Below are positions 30,497 through 58,700 of a DNA stretch of 64,000 nucleotides, piece after piece. Under the pieces are notes generated by a model. The model saw nothing but the letters and a program-made list of their open reading frames with translations. It was not told where the DNA came from and did no database searches. Position numbers and translations under genes: made by a program. Each line of letters begins with the position of its first letter. Position 1 is the first letter of the stretch. The stretch is from positions 18,512,784-18,576,783 of the forward strand of contig OZ025268.1 in assembly GCA_964019165.1 (NCBI GenBank). Reading direction: 5' to 3'. This DNA is from Mastigias papua. Taxonomy: Eukaryota; Cnidaria; Scyphozoa; Rhizostomeae; Mastigiidae.

Positions 30497-30690
30497 CAAA
30501 GACCCCCCTCTCCCTCTCTACAACGTTTAGAAAGGCCTTACACTCATCGTATCCCCTTCCCCCTCTTTGCCGATGTCATAAATGCAATGACCCTCAATAT
30601 TGTCTCCATATATGACGTCAGCAAAGAAGGGGGAGGGCATACGATGAGTTTAAGACCTTTTTAGACGTTGTAAAGTGGGAGGGGGTCTTT
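30497..30690. repeat. long imperfect inverted repeat
   Basis: Two arms of about 85-90 bp (about 30497-30588 and 30607-30690) are inverted copies. The left contains TCAAAGACCCCCC, ACTCATCGTAT and CTTTGCCGATGTCAT; the right contains ATGACGTCAGCAAAG, ATACGATGAGT and GGGGGTCTTTGA. The short spacer gives a foldback MITE-like structure. A related half-copy is visible at about 31190-31310 (GACGTCATAAATG). Confidence 0.75.
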
Positions 30691-30891
30691 GAGAAATTAG
30701 ACGCAAACAGTGAATAGCACACCAGCTGCATATTATCAATATTTTCTAATCAGTTCACCTAAATACTATGTAAAACATGAAAAACTAAATCAGCTTATGA
30801 GGAGAGCTACATTGTAGACATAAAGGGAATGTAAAAAGTTTATTGTTATAGGATACTATTCCCTGTAGCAGCCCCTCAGCATCTCATACTT

Positions 30892-30946
30892 ATTCCATCC
30901 ATCCCATCCCATCCCACCTCATCCCATCCCATCCATCCATCCATTG
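30892..30946. repeat. (ATCCC/ATCC)n microsatellite
   Basis: Short run of CATCC and CATCCC units, imperfect. Confidence 0.9.
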
Positions 30947-32100
30947 CGCATTTTCCGATAGCAAAGCATTGCCATAATTTCCTCTAAGCAAAACTAATCC
31001 AACATTACTAGAACACTCCAATACACCATAGCACCTAGTCCTGTGTTTTTGTAGTTATTTCAACTACTAGAAACCGTCATATTTCAATTATTAAGACAAA
31101 ACCTGCAATTGTCATGACTTGCTAACTATAGTATCTTCTTTGTGACAGAAGTAATGTCTTAATTCATCTTCCCGATTGTGTTTGGGTGTTGGGGGGTGTA
31201 ATGCAGTTTAGATGTCGTAAAGGAGGGGTGTATAGATCGAAGACTATGCCTGACAAGGGTAAGGGGGGGGGGTCGGAAATTGCGAATTTTTTGACGTCAT
31301 AAATGTATGGTCCCTAAGTCTCAATTCAAAACGGAGACATCTCAGGAAGAATCATCCACATAGCAACAAAGCGTATTTAGTCGGGCAAAAAAAGATGTGA
31401 TAGGCTATTTAATTATCAAATCGTTAATCAAATTTAGCGTTTCACGTCAAACATCGACAACATTAGATACACGTTTATAATGATATACAAATGCTTCATA
31501 AATCGTAGCACACGAGCACCGCAACTCAAAATCTAGATACAACAATTGGTAAAATCCTACTGACAGGGCCATCCAGAAGACTAGGTTCAGTTGTAAGGAA
31601 CAGTGGAGGAGCTTTACGTGCCATATAATGCTCTAAAGAACTTGGAGAATAACCGACGGCTGTAAACAATTTAGGAAAAGCACTTCTTAGAGCTCATCAT
31701 CCAAAATATACCCTTTTTGCAACCCTTTTGTGACCGGCCATTTTTTGTAACAATTTCTGATCGGTTGATTCTGCCATACCATGGTTTGTGCGTCCGGGAC
31801 AAAAGAGCAATCTTGCAAAATATTCTGCTGGTCAGCTCCTTCATAATTGAACTACTCTAGACAGCCCTGCCTAAGTGGTGATGATTGAAACTAGAGGATC
31901 TCTCTGGGACATACGTAATAATCGTCTTGCGAAGAACTAGATGTTGTTTTCATGTAAGTGTGTAAATAAATGTTCAATCTGAGTGAATTGAAGATGCAAT
32001 AAATTATAAAGATGAATTCTCTTTGTGTATGCCCGTTAATGATTATCTTTCCAAGTGAGTTCACAAAAACAGGCGTTCTTGAGCTATTTGCAGTCAAATA

Positions 32101-32272
32101 CAGTGGCGGTTTTTGGGGGGACTAGGGGGCAATTAAGTAGATTTTTCGGCATTTCGGCATAAAAGGGGTCGATTCTTAAACTACCCTAAGGATTTTCATT
32201 AAAGCTATTACATAGAAGTTGGCAAATTTACTACGGATGGTCCCCCAAAAGATGTGTAAAAACCCACCACTG
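32101..32272. mobile_element. 172-bp hAT-type MITE with near-perfect 8-bp duplication
   Basis: Ends are CAGTGGCGGTTTTT and the complement of CAGTGGTGGGTTTTT. It is flanked by GTCAAATA (32093-32100) and GTCCAATA (32273-32280), 7 of 8 identical. CAGTGG-type ends with 8-bp duplications are typical of hAT elements. No coding capacity. It lies between BBS12 and the 3' end of TTC19. Confidence 0.8.
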
Positions 32273-32714
32273 GTCCAATACCATTCTTCAAATACAAAAG
32301 AATCCTCTTTTCGAATACGTTTCCATGACGGCAAAGTAGAGGTACAAGCTTGGTACGCGAACCCAGTTAATGCCTAAAAGTACTTTCAAGCCAATAGAGC
32401 TAAAATAGAACAACGAAATGACTTCCCAAGAAATACAGATGGAAATCAGAATACAAACAAAAGCACTGGCATAAACTCCCCACTGAATCAAGCTAAGGCA
32501 CTCTTCTCGTCAAAGCCATTTGATACTAGACCTTGATAATTGGACCAGACCAGCATACGAGACACACATGCAAAGTTGTTCAGATACCAGGTTTTCTGTA
32601 AAGTTATTCAGATACCAGGTTTTCATACCGTGGTTTTTCGTGGTAACTTCACCGACACTAATCAAAATAGGGACAAAAGACAATTCATTTTATATGGTAC
32701 AACTGTATGTTCTA

Positions 32715-41523
<8,809 letters not shown>

Positions 41524-42204
41524 ACTCTCTCCAGCAGATTTATATCCGAAGTGTACCTATTTGAACTGTTATATAAATTCGTGCGTGGTACTGTATCAAT
41601 CATAATGGTAAGTTGAGTTATCGTGATGTTATCACGCCATTTTCCAGAGACACGGCAGCATCTCCCAGAACCCTTCGAACGCGCTCGTGCTTCTGCGCAA
41701 CGTTGTAGGTGGTCGCTGCGCTTGCTAATAGGCGATAAGATTTGCACCATTGATTTTCGATTTTCACGAAATTATTGTACGATTCCGAGAGGATTGGGGC
41801 GAGATGCGTGATATGTCAGAGAAGCTGATTGCTTTATCATAAACAAAGTGATTGATTTATCATCTGACTTCTTGAGTTTTGTTGCCTCTACGAGGCAACA
41901 AATAATGCAGAGAAATGTCCAAATAAGACCCTTTGTAGGGCGTCGATTTTCCAGTAAAGAATTTAGATTTTCCAGTGGAGTTTTTATCTTCTTGCTTCTA
42001 TAGGAAACCGCAACTGATAGACCGCTTGACACTAGCCACCTTCGTCATAAGTGCTTCACCATAGCTACAAAAGTTCTGGGTTTATATACGGTCACGCAAA
42101 TATCTCAATGCAATGACTAACAATCAATTTGGACGATGTATGTAGCACCACGCTACACTTATGTACTTGTAACAATAGTCGAGATATCTGAGCAAAAACC
42201 CGTT
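41524..42204. other. TTC19 upstream region
   Basis: Region 5' of TTC19, probably holding its promoter. It includes a somewhat GC-richer patch at about 41640-41720 and a small hairpin (GTTGCCTC-TAC-GAGGCAAC) at about 41880-41900. No TATA box or other gene can be assigned. Confidence 0.35.
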
Positions 42205-42687
42205 TGCGTATTCTTCTTTCTTTCTTCTTTCTTTCTTTTTTCTTTCTTCTTTCTTTTTTCTTTCTTTCTTCTTTCTTTCTTCTTTCTTTCTTCTTTCTTT
42301 CTTCTTTCTTTCTTCTTTCTTTCTTCTTTCTTTCTTTCTTTCTTTCTTTCTTTTTTCTTTCTTCTTTCTTTCTTCTTTCTTTCTTCTTTCTTTCTTCTTT
42401 CTTTCTTCTTTCTTTCTTTTTTCTTTCTTCTTTCTTTCTTCTTTCTTTCTTCTTTCTTTCTTCTTTCTTTCTTCTTTCTTTCTTCTTTCTTTCTTCTTTC
42501 TTTCTTTTTTCTTTCTTCTTTCTTTCTTCTTTCTTTCTTCTTTCTTTCTTCTTTCTTTCTTCTTTCTTTCTTCTTTCTTTCTTCTTTCTTTCTTCTTTCT
42601 TTCTTCTATCTTTCTTTCTTCTTTCTTTCTTCTTTCTTTCTTCTTTCTTTCTTCTTTCTTTCTTCTTTCTTTCTTCTTTCTTTCTTT
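42205..42687. repeat. 480-bp pure pyrimidine tract, 11-bp unit
   Basis: Almost unbroken C/T strand made of TTCTTTCTTTC units with occasional expansions. It is about 480 bp long. Such mirror-symmetric polypyrimidine tracts can form triplex (H-DNA). Frames of Phe/Leu/Ser are artefacts. Confidence 0.96.
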
Positions 42688-42844
42688 AATAATATTTGTC
42701 CACCAATCTCTATCAGCATGAATGCATAAGAATATAAATTAAGATATATATGCATGTTACAAGATAACTTAAATAGGCTAATATTTACGATATAAATGTC
42801 AATATTTGTTGCTCTTCCTAGAGACCGTGCTTTTGGGATAATTG

Positions 42845-43795
42845 CTAGTTTCGCAAGTACTCTTTCAGTTTTCTTTTGAACACGGAAATTGTGGAGCTGT
42901 TCCTTATTTGAAGAGGTATCTCATTCCATAACTTAGCCGCAAAATAGTTTCTTTTGGGAAATTTTAGGTTTTGTTTTGGGATACTAATATCATGACAGGA
43001 TACTAATATCATGGAATTTCTTGTCTCATATGCAGATATCCGAGATCTCAAGGTGAATCTTCCTTGTAGACTCTCAGGACATAAGTTGTTCATTATTTTA
43101 TACGTCATTACAGCCTTATCATATTTTATAAGGTTAAGGACTGATAGCCAGTTGCAAACAAATCCGTACTTTGAATGTGCATTTTCAATAAGTATACGAG
43201 CCCTGTCTTGGAGGTGCAGTAAATGACCCAGTTTTGTATCAGATAAGCTACCCCATCAGGCCCGTAGCTATGGGGTGGCATGGGGTGGCAAATGCCACCC
43301 CTGTATTATAGGCTGCCAGCTTTTTGCCACCCCTGGAAATTTTTCTGCAGTTCTTTGTTATTGTCCTATCTTGTAGCTAAGGAGATATCTCGTAAAGTTT
43401 GACTGATATCAATTTTGGCCCTTCCGAGACAGTCCATTCTTTCCTTGTGCACACATTTACCAGTTTGATTTTGACAATTGTGAAAGCAAATAAGTCTGAA
43501 ATAGGCTCTCAGATTTTGTGTCACATGATTTCCCAAGACAATTTTGCCACCCCTGAAGCATACGTCTAGCTACGGGCTTGTACCCCATTATAAATCATTT
43601 CCGTATCTCAGATGACTTTCAGCAAGGGCTCTGTAGACCTGCTCTAGTGTGGTTTAAGGTAAAACATTTGTTAGTTTGCTAATTGAGGAAAGCCCACATT
43701 CAATTTTGTCCTTGAGACTCTTGTATTGTTCATTCCAAGTTAAGTTTTCATTGACCGCTAGCCCAAGATATTTTACTTTCTGAATCCTTCTTATC
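42845..43795 (-). mobile_element. LINE ORF2 C-terminus interrupted by a MITE
   Basis: Read on the minus strand: QKVKYLGLAVNENLTWNEQY, LKDKIECGLSSISKL and YRALAESHLRYGNDL (about 43795-43589), then the 324-bp MITE at 43257-43580, then GSLSDTKLGHLLHLQDRAR, KYDKAVMTYKIMNNLCPE and KRNYFAAKLWNEIPLQIRNS to the end KRKLKEYLRN at 42845. These are the thumb and C-terminal blocks of a Jockey/CR1-group non-LTR reverse transcriptase. Upstream palm and endonuclease are absent. The frame resumes exactly when the MITE and one target-site copy are skipped, showing the LINE predates the MITE. Confidence 0.9.
43257..43580. mobile_element. hAT-type MITE with perfect 8-bp duplication
   Basis: 324 bp. Terminal inverted repeats are CAGGCCCGTAGCTA and the complement of CAAGCCCGTAGCTA; the target duplication TACCCCAT is identical on both sides (43249-43256, 43581-43588). 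Internal motifs include repeated TGCCACCCCTG, facing both ways. No ORF. The 8-bp duplication indicates the hAT superfamily. Confidence 0.92.
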
Positions 43796-43860
43796 GAATC
43801 ATCGAATCATCGAATCAGCGAATCATCGAATCAGCGAATCAGCGAATCAGCGAATCATCA
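43793..43860. repeat. 9-bp tandem repeat GAATCATC/GAATCAGC
   Basis: About seven copies of CGAATCATC or CGAATCAGC next to the LINE fragment. Confidence 0.9.
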
Positions 43861-45099
43861 TCTATCTTTAGTTGCACCGGTTGTTGGATACCGTTAACTT
43901 GCCTTTTGTGACCCATTTCTTTGCTCGATAAGGTGAAATTATGGGCAGATGGGCTGGAATCATAATTTGAAAACGTAGTGTTGATATTTATTTACACTTT
44001 AAATCTAGAATAGCACCGTGAACGTGAAAAATCTGTGATCACTGAACACAGAATACGATTTGTTTTAGATCGGCGTTTGTAATCCACAGGAAGCCGTGGC
44101 AATTATGCCTCGATTTGATTTATGATGCTCTTACGTCAATGAGGTCAAATTCAAAAGAAAATCTTACTGACATGCAGAAGTACTTTGAATTAAGTGAATA
44201 AAACCACACTATTTTTATAGAATAAACAGTTTTTAATAAGCCATGCTTTGTGTATGTTTTAAGCAAACGTATTTTTCAACAAATCTGAAAATGTTAAATC
44301 GAAACATTGAAGAAAGCAATGCTTGATCATCATAATCATCATGATCATTCGTTATCACGAGTCTTTTGGATCGTTGAGACGAACAGCCCTGGCAATTGCG
44401 CAGAATCCTCCCAAATCTTCTCCTTTATGTTCCTTATTAACTACCCTAGAAATACTGGGTCCCGCAATGCCCTGTATATTCTCCTCGGTCAACATATACT
44501 TTAAGATTAGCCCACGGAAAACAGTAGTATAATGGGATTATATTGCCATGGCCTGCGACCGTACATAATGAATATCACTCTTTGTTCTTCAGTTCTGTCC
44601 ATATGCATTTTTTCTAATATTCAATATCAATTTCTTTACTTTCATCCTTATTATTTGAACATTTTATTGAGTAAGAGGTGACTCACAGCTTCGATACAAA
44701 GAACCTTTCATTTCTCTGTGCAAGGATAGCTGTAAATCTATGTTCTACCGTGGCATAAGCAATGTCAAACTAGGGGTGTATAGGTGTGTGGCATTTAGCC
44801 ATGGACACAAATGCATCTATTTGGGGGTATTGTAATACTTTCTTTGGCTTGCAAGTATGACTACTGTCTTATTAGACCTGCATTGCATTCTTCTTGATTA
44901 CTGAAGAGCCATAGAACGATATCACAATATTCCAAATCATTGCCTAATTCAAGAATAATTTCCAAAAATGCCAGAGTTCTATGGGAAGGGGCGATATTCT
45001 TAACGCTACTCGCTCTAAATTAGCTAAAATTGGCACGGCACCTTTGTAAGATGTTTTACTAGCAATCTTAGCTTTGCCCGAAAAGTGCTAAATTACCAA
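43861..45099. other. unassigned intergenic sequence
   Basis: No recognised gene. A 46-codon minus frame at 44495-44355 (MLTEENIQGIAGPSISRVVN..., ending DPKDS) has protein-like composition but no family I can name. The remaining sequence shows no paired repeats. Confidence 0.3.
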
Positions 45100-46420
45100 A
45101 GAAACTTCGGGCTAAACGAGTAAATGTGTTGTCTTTTCTAGAGCTTTTTTGCCCTGAAATTGTAGAAGAATTTATCTTTTATTTTTTACACCGAGAGACC
45201 ATTCCTGCTGCTTTGCTTTGCCTTCTCATTGTGTTTTGCCTTTTTATTCTCTTCCTTGAGCCGATCTATGACTGCTTGGAAAAAATCGAACTTTTCCAGT
45301 TAGGACTTGCTCTGAGAACCATGAAAGTAGTTTCTCAATGTGTCTGTTGCTTATGAAGTTCACTGAAATGTCCCCCAGCTTTTTATAAATGGTTATTTTT
45401 CCGTGCAGATAAGTAGAACTTGGTTTGGAATCAAAGATGTGACCAAGGAAGTCAAACGGAACTCGAAGTTGCATTTCTTCTTAAAGAGCTCCCAAAGAAG
45501 GTTTATTGTTTCAAGATCTGCGGTATCTTTGCATCCAGAGATAACCAATCTTTAAGGTTTTGACTAGGGCATATCACTTTGTGATACTCTTTAGCCCTTT
45601 CCTTTGTGGCGTTTCCATCAAATTTTTAATAAATCAATAGGCACCCGTTGATGGCTCCATTTTCATCTTTTCAGGGTTGTTCAATAGTATCTTTCCCCTT
45701 TTTTGGTGGTGTTAAATATCAAGATATCATTATTTAGAAAACATTGATGGAATCTGGCTTTGTTATATGCTGTACTCTTTGTTGACATACTCTGTTGCTG
45801 GTCGCCAATTTTTATCATAGTTGCGAGTATTTCGTAAGAGAGTCTTGCACACATCCTCTTTTCAAACTATTAAGGATAGTGAACAAATTTTCTTCAGCTT
45901 TTTTCTTTGCATTTTTTGTCGTTTTCACTACTATTGGCTTTTCCAGAACGAACCTTCAAATTTCAAGACCACTATTAGCGGAAAGCACCCTTAGGTTAGG
46001 CACTGTTCCAAACTTTCTTGAAGAAAAGCCACTGTAGCCCTTAGCTATCTACTTCGTAAGTTCAATGTTTTACTTGCTAGATTTGAGCTTTAAGCCATTA
46101 TCATCTTAGGTTAGCTTAGACTTAAGTACGGTACACTGTGAATCATCTGTGGATGCCGCGATTAGCCTTTTCAGCTTTGCTTGTCTTCATTTCGGTATAC
46201 ACGTTTTTTTTACAATCGTTCTCCCTTTTGCCTGGATGTTTCTTAATATTTTGTCAAATCCAGCCTTAAATGTTTCTGAAGTGTTTCTTAAAATTCTTAA
46301 AGTTTCCTATAGCAACAAGGCAACTATGAGACGAGAAGTTGAATTGTACTTATAGACATTTGAGAGACGGATGTTGTTTATAATTTGTTTCCAGTGCAAT
46401 TATAAATTTTCGCGCAAAAA
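45100..46420 (-). pseudogene. decayed ORF, family not identified
   Basis: Minus-strand sequence reads as protein over about 1.3 kb with many stops: ETFKAGFDKILRNIQAKGR (about 46270), VLEKPIVVKTTKNAKKKAEE with NLFTILNSLKRGCVQDSLTK (about 45960-45830), ERAKEYHKVICPSQNLKDWL (about 45600-45540), and YKKLGDISVNFISNRHIEKL with SWFSEQVLTGKVRFF (about 45400-45260). A second copy of the ETFKAGFD-ILRNIQ piece occurs at about 52290-52200, so it is a dispersed repeat, most likely a transposon-derived gene. I cannot place it in a family. Confidence 0.45.
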
Positions 46421-46502
46421 AAGACTTTTCAAGCTTACTTTTGGAACTCAGCCTGCCTGTGTTTCTTAATTGTTCCTTACTTGTTGCTTGATATGAGCCT
46501 CA

Positions 46503-47152
46503 CAGGCCCGTCGGAACGAAATTGATATTGGGGGGGGGGGGGGCTGTGAATAATGCAGACTGCACTGGGCTCCGGGAGAATTTTTGTTCGACCACGCCCT
46601 TTAGATTGCTGGAAAGCAACCTGGCTATACAAATTGCCACTTTTAATGGACGAATTACTATTTACAGAATTAAGACAATTTTTGAAATGGAAGTTGTAAA
46701 CTGGCTGGAATCTATGTATTTGCAGTCATCTACTAACATTACGTGTGGCTGAAAAAGCTAACGGAATACTTTGCAGTCATTGACAGCAAAACTTTCGTGC
46801 TGTCTCCGAGCAATGCACGCCAGCAATCAACTTAAGAAATCATAAACACTGCCAAAACAAAATTTAACGATCCTCTTAAAACACGCCCTCCCCGCATCTT
46901 CGCATAACATATTCAGTTTTCAAGACTTCACTTTCTTCGCTCATGCTGTTTAACGTTCCTGATCAAGTATACATTGGTTCTTTGAACACGCAATAAATGA
47001 TTAAAAGGGATAACTGGCAACTGAACTGGTTAATATTTTTGCGAATTTATAGTATGGCCTTGCAATGTTTTCTTGAAAATTTAAAGAGCAAATAGTTGCA
47101 AAATATTGGGGGAGCTGAAGCCCCCCCAGCCCCCCCGGTTCCGACGGGCCTG
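46503..47152. mobile_element. 650-bp inverted-repeat DNA element, empty site known
   Basis: Ends are CAGGCCCGTCGGAAC and GTTCCGACGGGCCTG, a perfect 15-bp inverted repeat. GCCTCA flanks both sides (46497-46502, 47153-47158). The paralogous repeat at about 52195-52480 has the uninterrupted site (GAGCCTCATG), proving an insertion. G-run and C-run lie just inside the left and right ends. No transposase frame. The 6-bp duplication leaves the superfamily open; hAT-like by end sequence. Confidence 0.85.
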
Positions 47153-47421
47153 GCCTCATGTTTTTTATATACTTGTTTCTTATAAAAGAAAACGTGTACT
47201 TAACACAAGTGTCTTTTTTCAGAGGTCAATGGTACTTAATCACTAATTTGGTGTTATGGTTTTATCTAACAGCCTCGATCTCGCTGTTGTAAATTCTTAC
47301 TATGAGACCACATCATAATGCTTCTTTCAAGTATCTTTACTGTAGTATCCGTACTCGCACAGAAACACGAGGCCATAGTAATAGAGTTGATTAGAAAACG
47401 TGAAATTCATAAATACTAAAT

Positions 47422-55282
<7,861 letters not shown>

Positions 55283-55739
55283 GAAAAGTAATCCATTCAA
55301 GGTACATCGACATTTGTATCATAAGTAGTAAGAAAATGATTTAGCTATTACCGATTTTTATCAACGTATTCAGAAACGCTTTCTGATTTTAATCTCACTA
55401 GCAACGCTTTAATCATATCTCAAAAGAAGAGATCGATCGAGAAGACATTTCATCCAAATAACACGGTCGTAATCTAACACCATCTCGCCAATAGTAGCTT
55501 GATTCAAAGCAGCAGCTTCTTAAAGACCTAGCTATCGTTTAAATAGTCGTAGCACATATCTCACGGCTTTAACCATACCATTGATGCGTTCCTATCGATT
55601 TTGCACTCTACGGCCATCAACATCGATGCTACGTTTGGTACATTTCCAAACATTTCCACCCTACTTCTCTTCATATCCGCCAACCTTTCCTCCTTTTCAT
55701 TAACTTTCATTCTGTAATTAACATCAAGGAATTTCAATT
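55283..55739. other. NIFK downstream region to satellite edge
   Basis: Unique sequence after the NIFK stop. No polyadenylation signal could be fixed with confidence and no other gene is visible. The last bases grade into degenerate satellite sequence. Confidence 0.4.
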
Positions 55740-58700
55740 TGGGGGACTTTTCAACAGACTACCAGCACTATAGCTTCAATTTTGGCCAAAACTGGCTCAT
55801 TTTCATCACTTATCAATCTGCAATCAAAATGAATGAATTTCAATTTTGGTCATTTTTCGCCAAAATACCAAGGCTATAGCCTTACTTTTTGGCCAAAAAT
55901 GTCTCATTTTCATCACTTTTCAATCTGCAATCAAAATGAATGAATTTCACTTTTGGTCATTTTTCGCCAAAATACCAAGGCTATAGCCTTACTTTTTGGC
56001 CACAACTGGCTCATTTTCATTACTTTTCAATCTGCAATCAACATGAATGAATTTCAAGTTTGGTCATTTTTCGCCAAAATACCAAGGCTATAGCCTTACG
56101 TTTTGGCTTAAAATGGCTCATTTTCATCACTTGTCAATCTGCAATCAAAATGAATCAATTTCAATTTTGGTCATTTTTCACCAAAATACCAAGGCTATAG
56201 CCTTACTTTTTGTCCAAAACTGGCTCATTTTCATCACTTTTCAATCTGCAATCAAAATGAATGACTTTCAATTTTGGTCATTTTTCGCCAAAATACCAAG
56301 GCTATAGCCTTACTTTTTGGCCAAAAATGTCTCATTTTCATCACTTTTCAATCTGCAATCAAAATGAATGAATTTCACTTTTGGTCATTTTTCGCCAAAA
56401 TACCAAGGCTATAGCCTTACTTTTTGGCCAAAACTGGCTCATTTTCATTGCTTTTCAATCTGCAATCAACATGAATGAATTTCAAGTTTGGTCATTTTTC
56501 GCCAAAATACCAAGGCTATAGCCTTACGTTTTGGCTTACAATGGCTCATTTTCATCACTTTTCAATCTGCAATCAAAATGAATGAATTTGACTATTGGTC
56601 ATTTTTCACCAAATTACCAAGGCTATAGCCTTACTTTTTGTCCAAAACTGGCTCATTTTCATCACTTTTCAATCTGCAATCAAAATGAATGAATTTCAAG
56701 TTTGGTCATTTTTCGCCAAAATACCAAGGCTATAGCCTTACGTATTGGCTTAAAATGGCTCATTTTCATCACTTGTCAATCTGCAATCAAAATGAATGAA
56801 TTTGACTATTGGTCATTTTTCACCAAAATACCAAGGCTATAGCCTTACTTTTTGTCCAAAACTGGCTCATTTTCATCACTTTTCAATCTGCAATCAAAAT
56901 GAATGAATTTCAAGTTTGGTCATTTTTCGCCAAAATACCAAGGCTATAGCCTTACTTTTTGGCCAAAAATGTCTCATTTTCATCACTTTTCAATCTGCAA
57001 TCAAAATGAATGAATTTCACTTTTGGTCATTTTTCGCCAAAATACCAAGGCTATAGCCTTACTTTTTGGCCAAAACTGGCTCATTTTCATTGCTTTTCAA
57101 TCTGCAATCAACATGAATGAATTTCAAGTTTGGTCATTTTTCGCCAAAATACCAAGGCTATAGCCTTACGTTTTGGCTTAAAATGGCTCATTTTCATCAC
57201 TTGTCAATCTGCAATCAAAATGAATGAATTTGACTATTGGTCATTTTTCACCAAAATACCAAGGCTATAGCCTTACTTTTTGTCCAAAACTGGCTCATTT
57301 TCATCACTTTTCAATCTGCAATCAAAATGAATGAATTTCAATTTTGGTCATTTTTCGCCAAACTACCAAGGCTATAGCCTTACTTTTTGGCCAAAAATGT
57401 CTCATTTTCATCACTTTTCAATCTGCAATCAAAATGAATGAATTTCACTTTTGGTCATTTTTCGCCAAAATACCAAGGCTATAGCCTTACTTTTTGGCCA
57501 AAACTGGCTCATTTTCATTACTTTTCAATCTGCAATCAACATGAATGAATTTCAATTTTGGTCATTTTTCGCCAAAATACCAAGGCTATAGCCTTACGTT
57601 TTGGCTTAAAATGGCTCATTTTCATCACTTGTCAATCTGCAATCAAAATGAATGAATTTGACTATTGGTCATTTTTCACCAAAATACCAAGGCTATAGCC
57701 TTACTTTTTGTCCAAAACTGGCTCATTTTCATCACTTTTCAATCTGCAATCAAAATGAATGAATTTCAAGTTTGGTCATTTTTCGCCAAAATATCAAGGC
57801 TATAGCCTTACGTTTTGGCTTAAAATGGCTCATTTTCATCACTTGTCAATCTGCAATCAAAATGAATGAATTTGACTATTGGTCATTTTTCACCAAAATA
57901 CCAAGGCTATAGCCTTACTTTTTGTCCAAAACTGGCTCATTTTCATCACTTTTCAATCTGCAATCAAAATGAATGAATTTCAATTTTGGTCATTTTTCGC
58001 CAAAATACCAAGGCTATAGCCTTACTTTTTGGCCAAATATGGCTCATTTTCATCACTTTTCAATCTGCAATCAAAATGAATGAATTTCAATTTTGGTCAT
58101 TTTTCGCCAAAATACCAAGGCTATAGCCTTACTTTTTGGCCAAAAATGGCGCAATTTCATCACTTGTCAATCTGCAGTCAAAATGAATGAATTTCAATTT
58201 TGGTCATTTTTCGCCAAAATACCAAGGCTATAGCCTTACGTTTTGGCTTAAAATGGCTCATTTTCATCACTTGTCAATCTGCAATCAAAATGAATGAATT
58301 TGACTTTTGGTCATTTGTCGCCACAATACCAAGGCTATAGCCTTACTTTTTGTCCAAAACTGGCTCATTTTCATCACTTGTCAATCTGCAATCAAAATGA
58401 ATGAATTTCAAGTTTGGTCATTTTTCGCCAAACTACCAAGGCTATAGCCTTACTTTCTGGCCACAAATGGCTCATTTTCATCACTTTTCAATCTGCAATC
58501 AAAATGAATGAATTTCAATTTTGGTCATTTTTCGCCAAAATACCAAGGCTATAGCCTTACTTTTTGGCCAAAAGTGGCTCATTTTCATCACTTGTCAATA
58601 TGCAATCAAATTGAATGAATTTCAATTTTGGTCATTTTTCGCCAAAATACCAAGGCTATAGCCTTACTTTTTGGCCAAAAGTGGCTCATTTTCATCACTT

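Noticed and set aside
42136..42729. Long ORF of Phe/Ser/Leu resembling a membrane protein
   Set aside because: It is the translation of the pyrimidine tract and is open in more than one frame.
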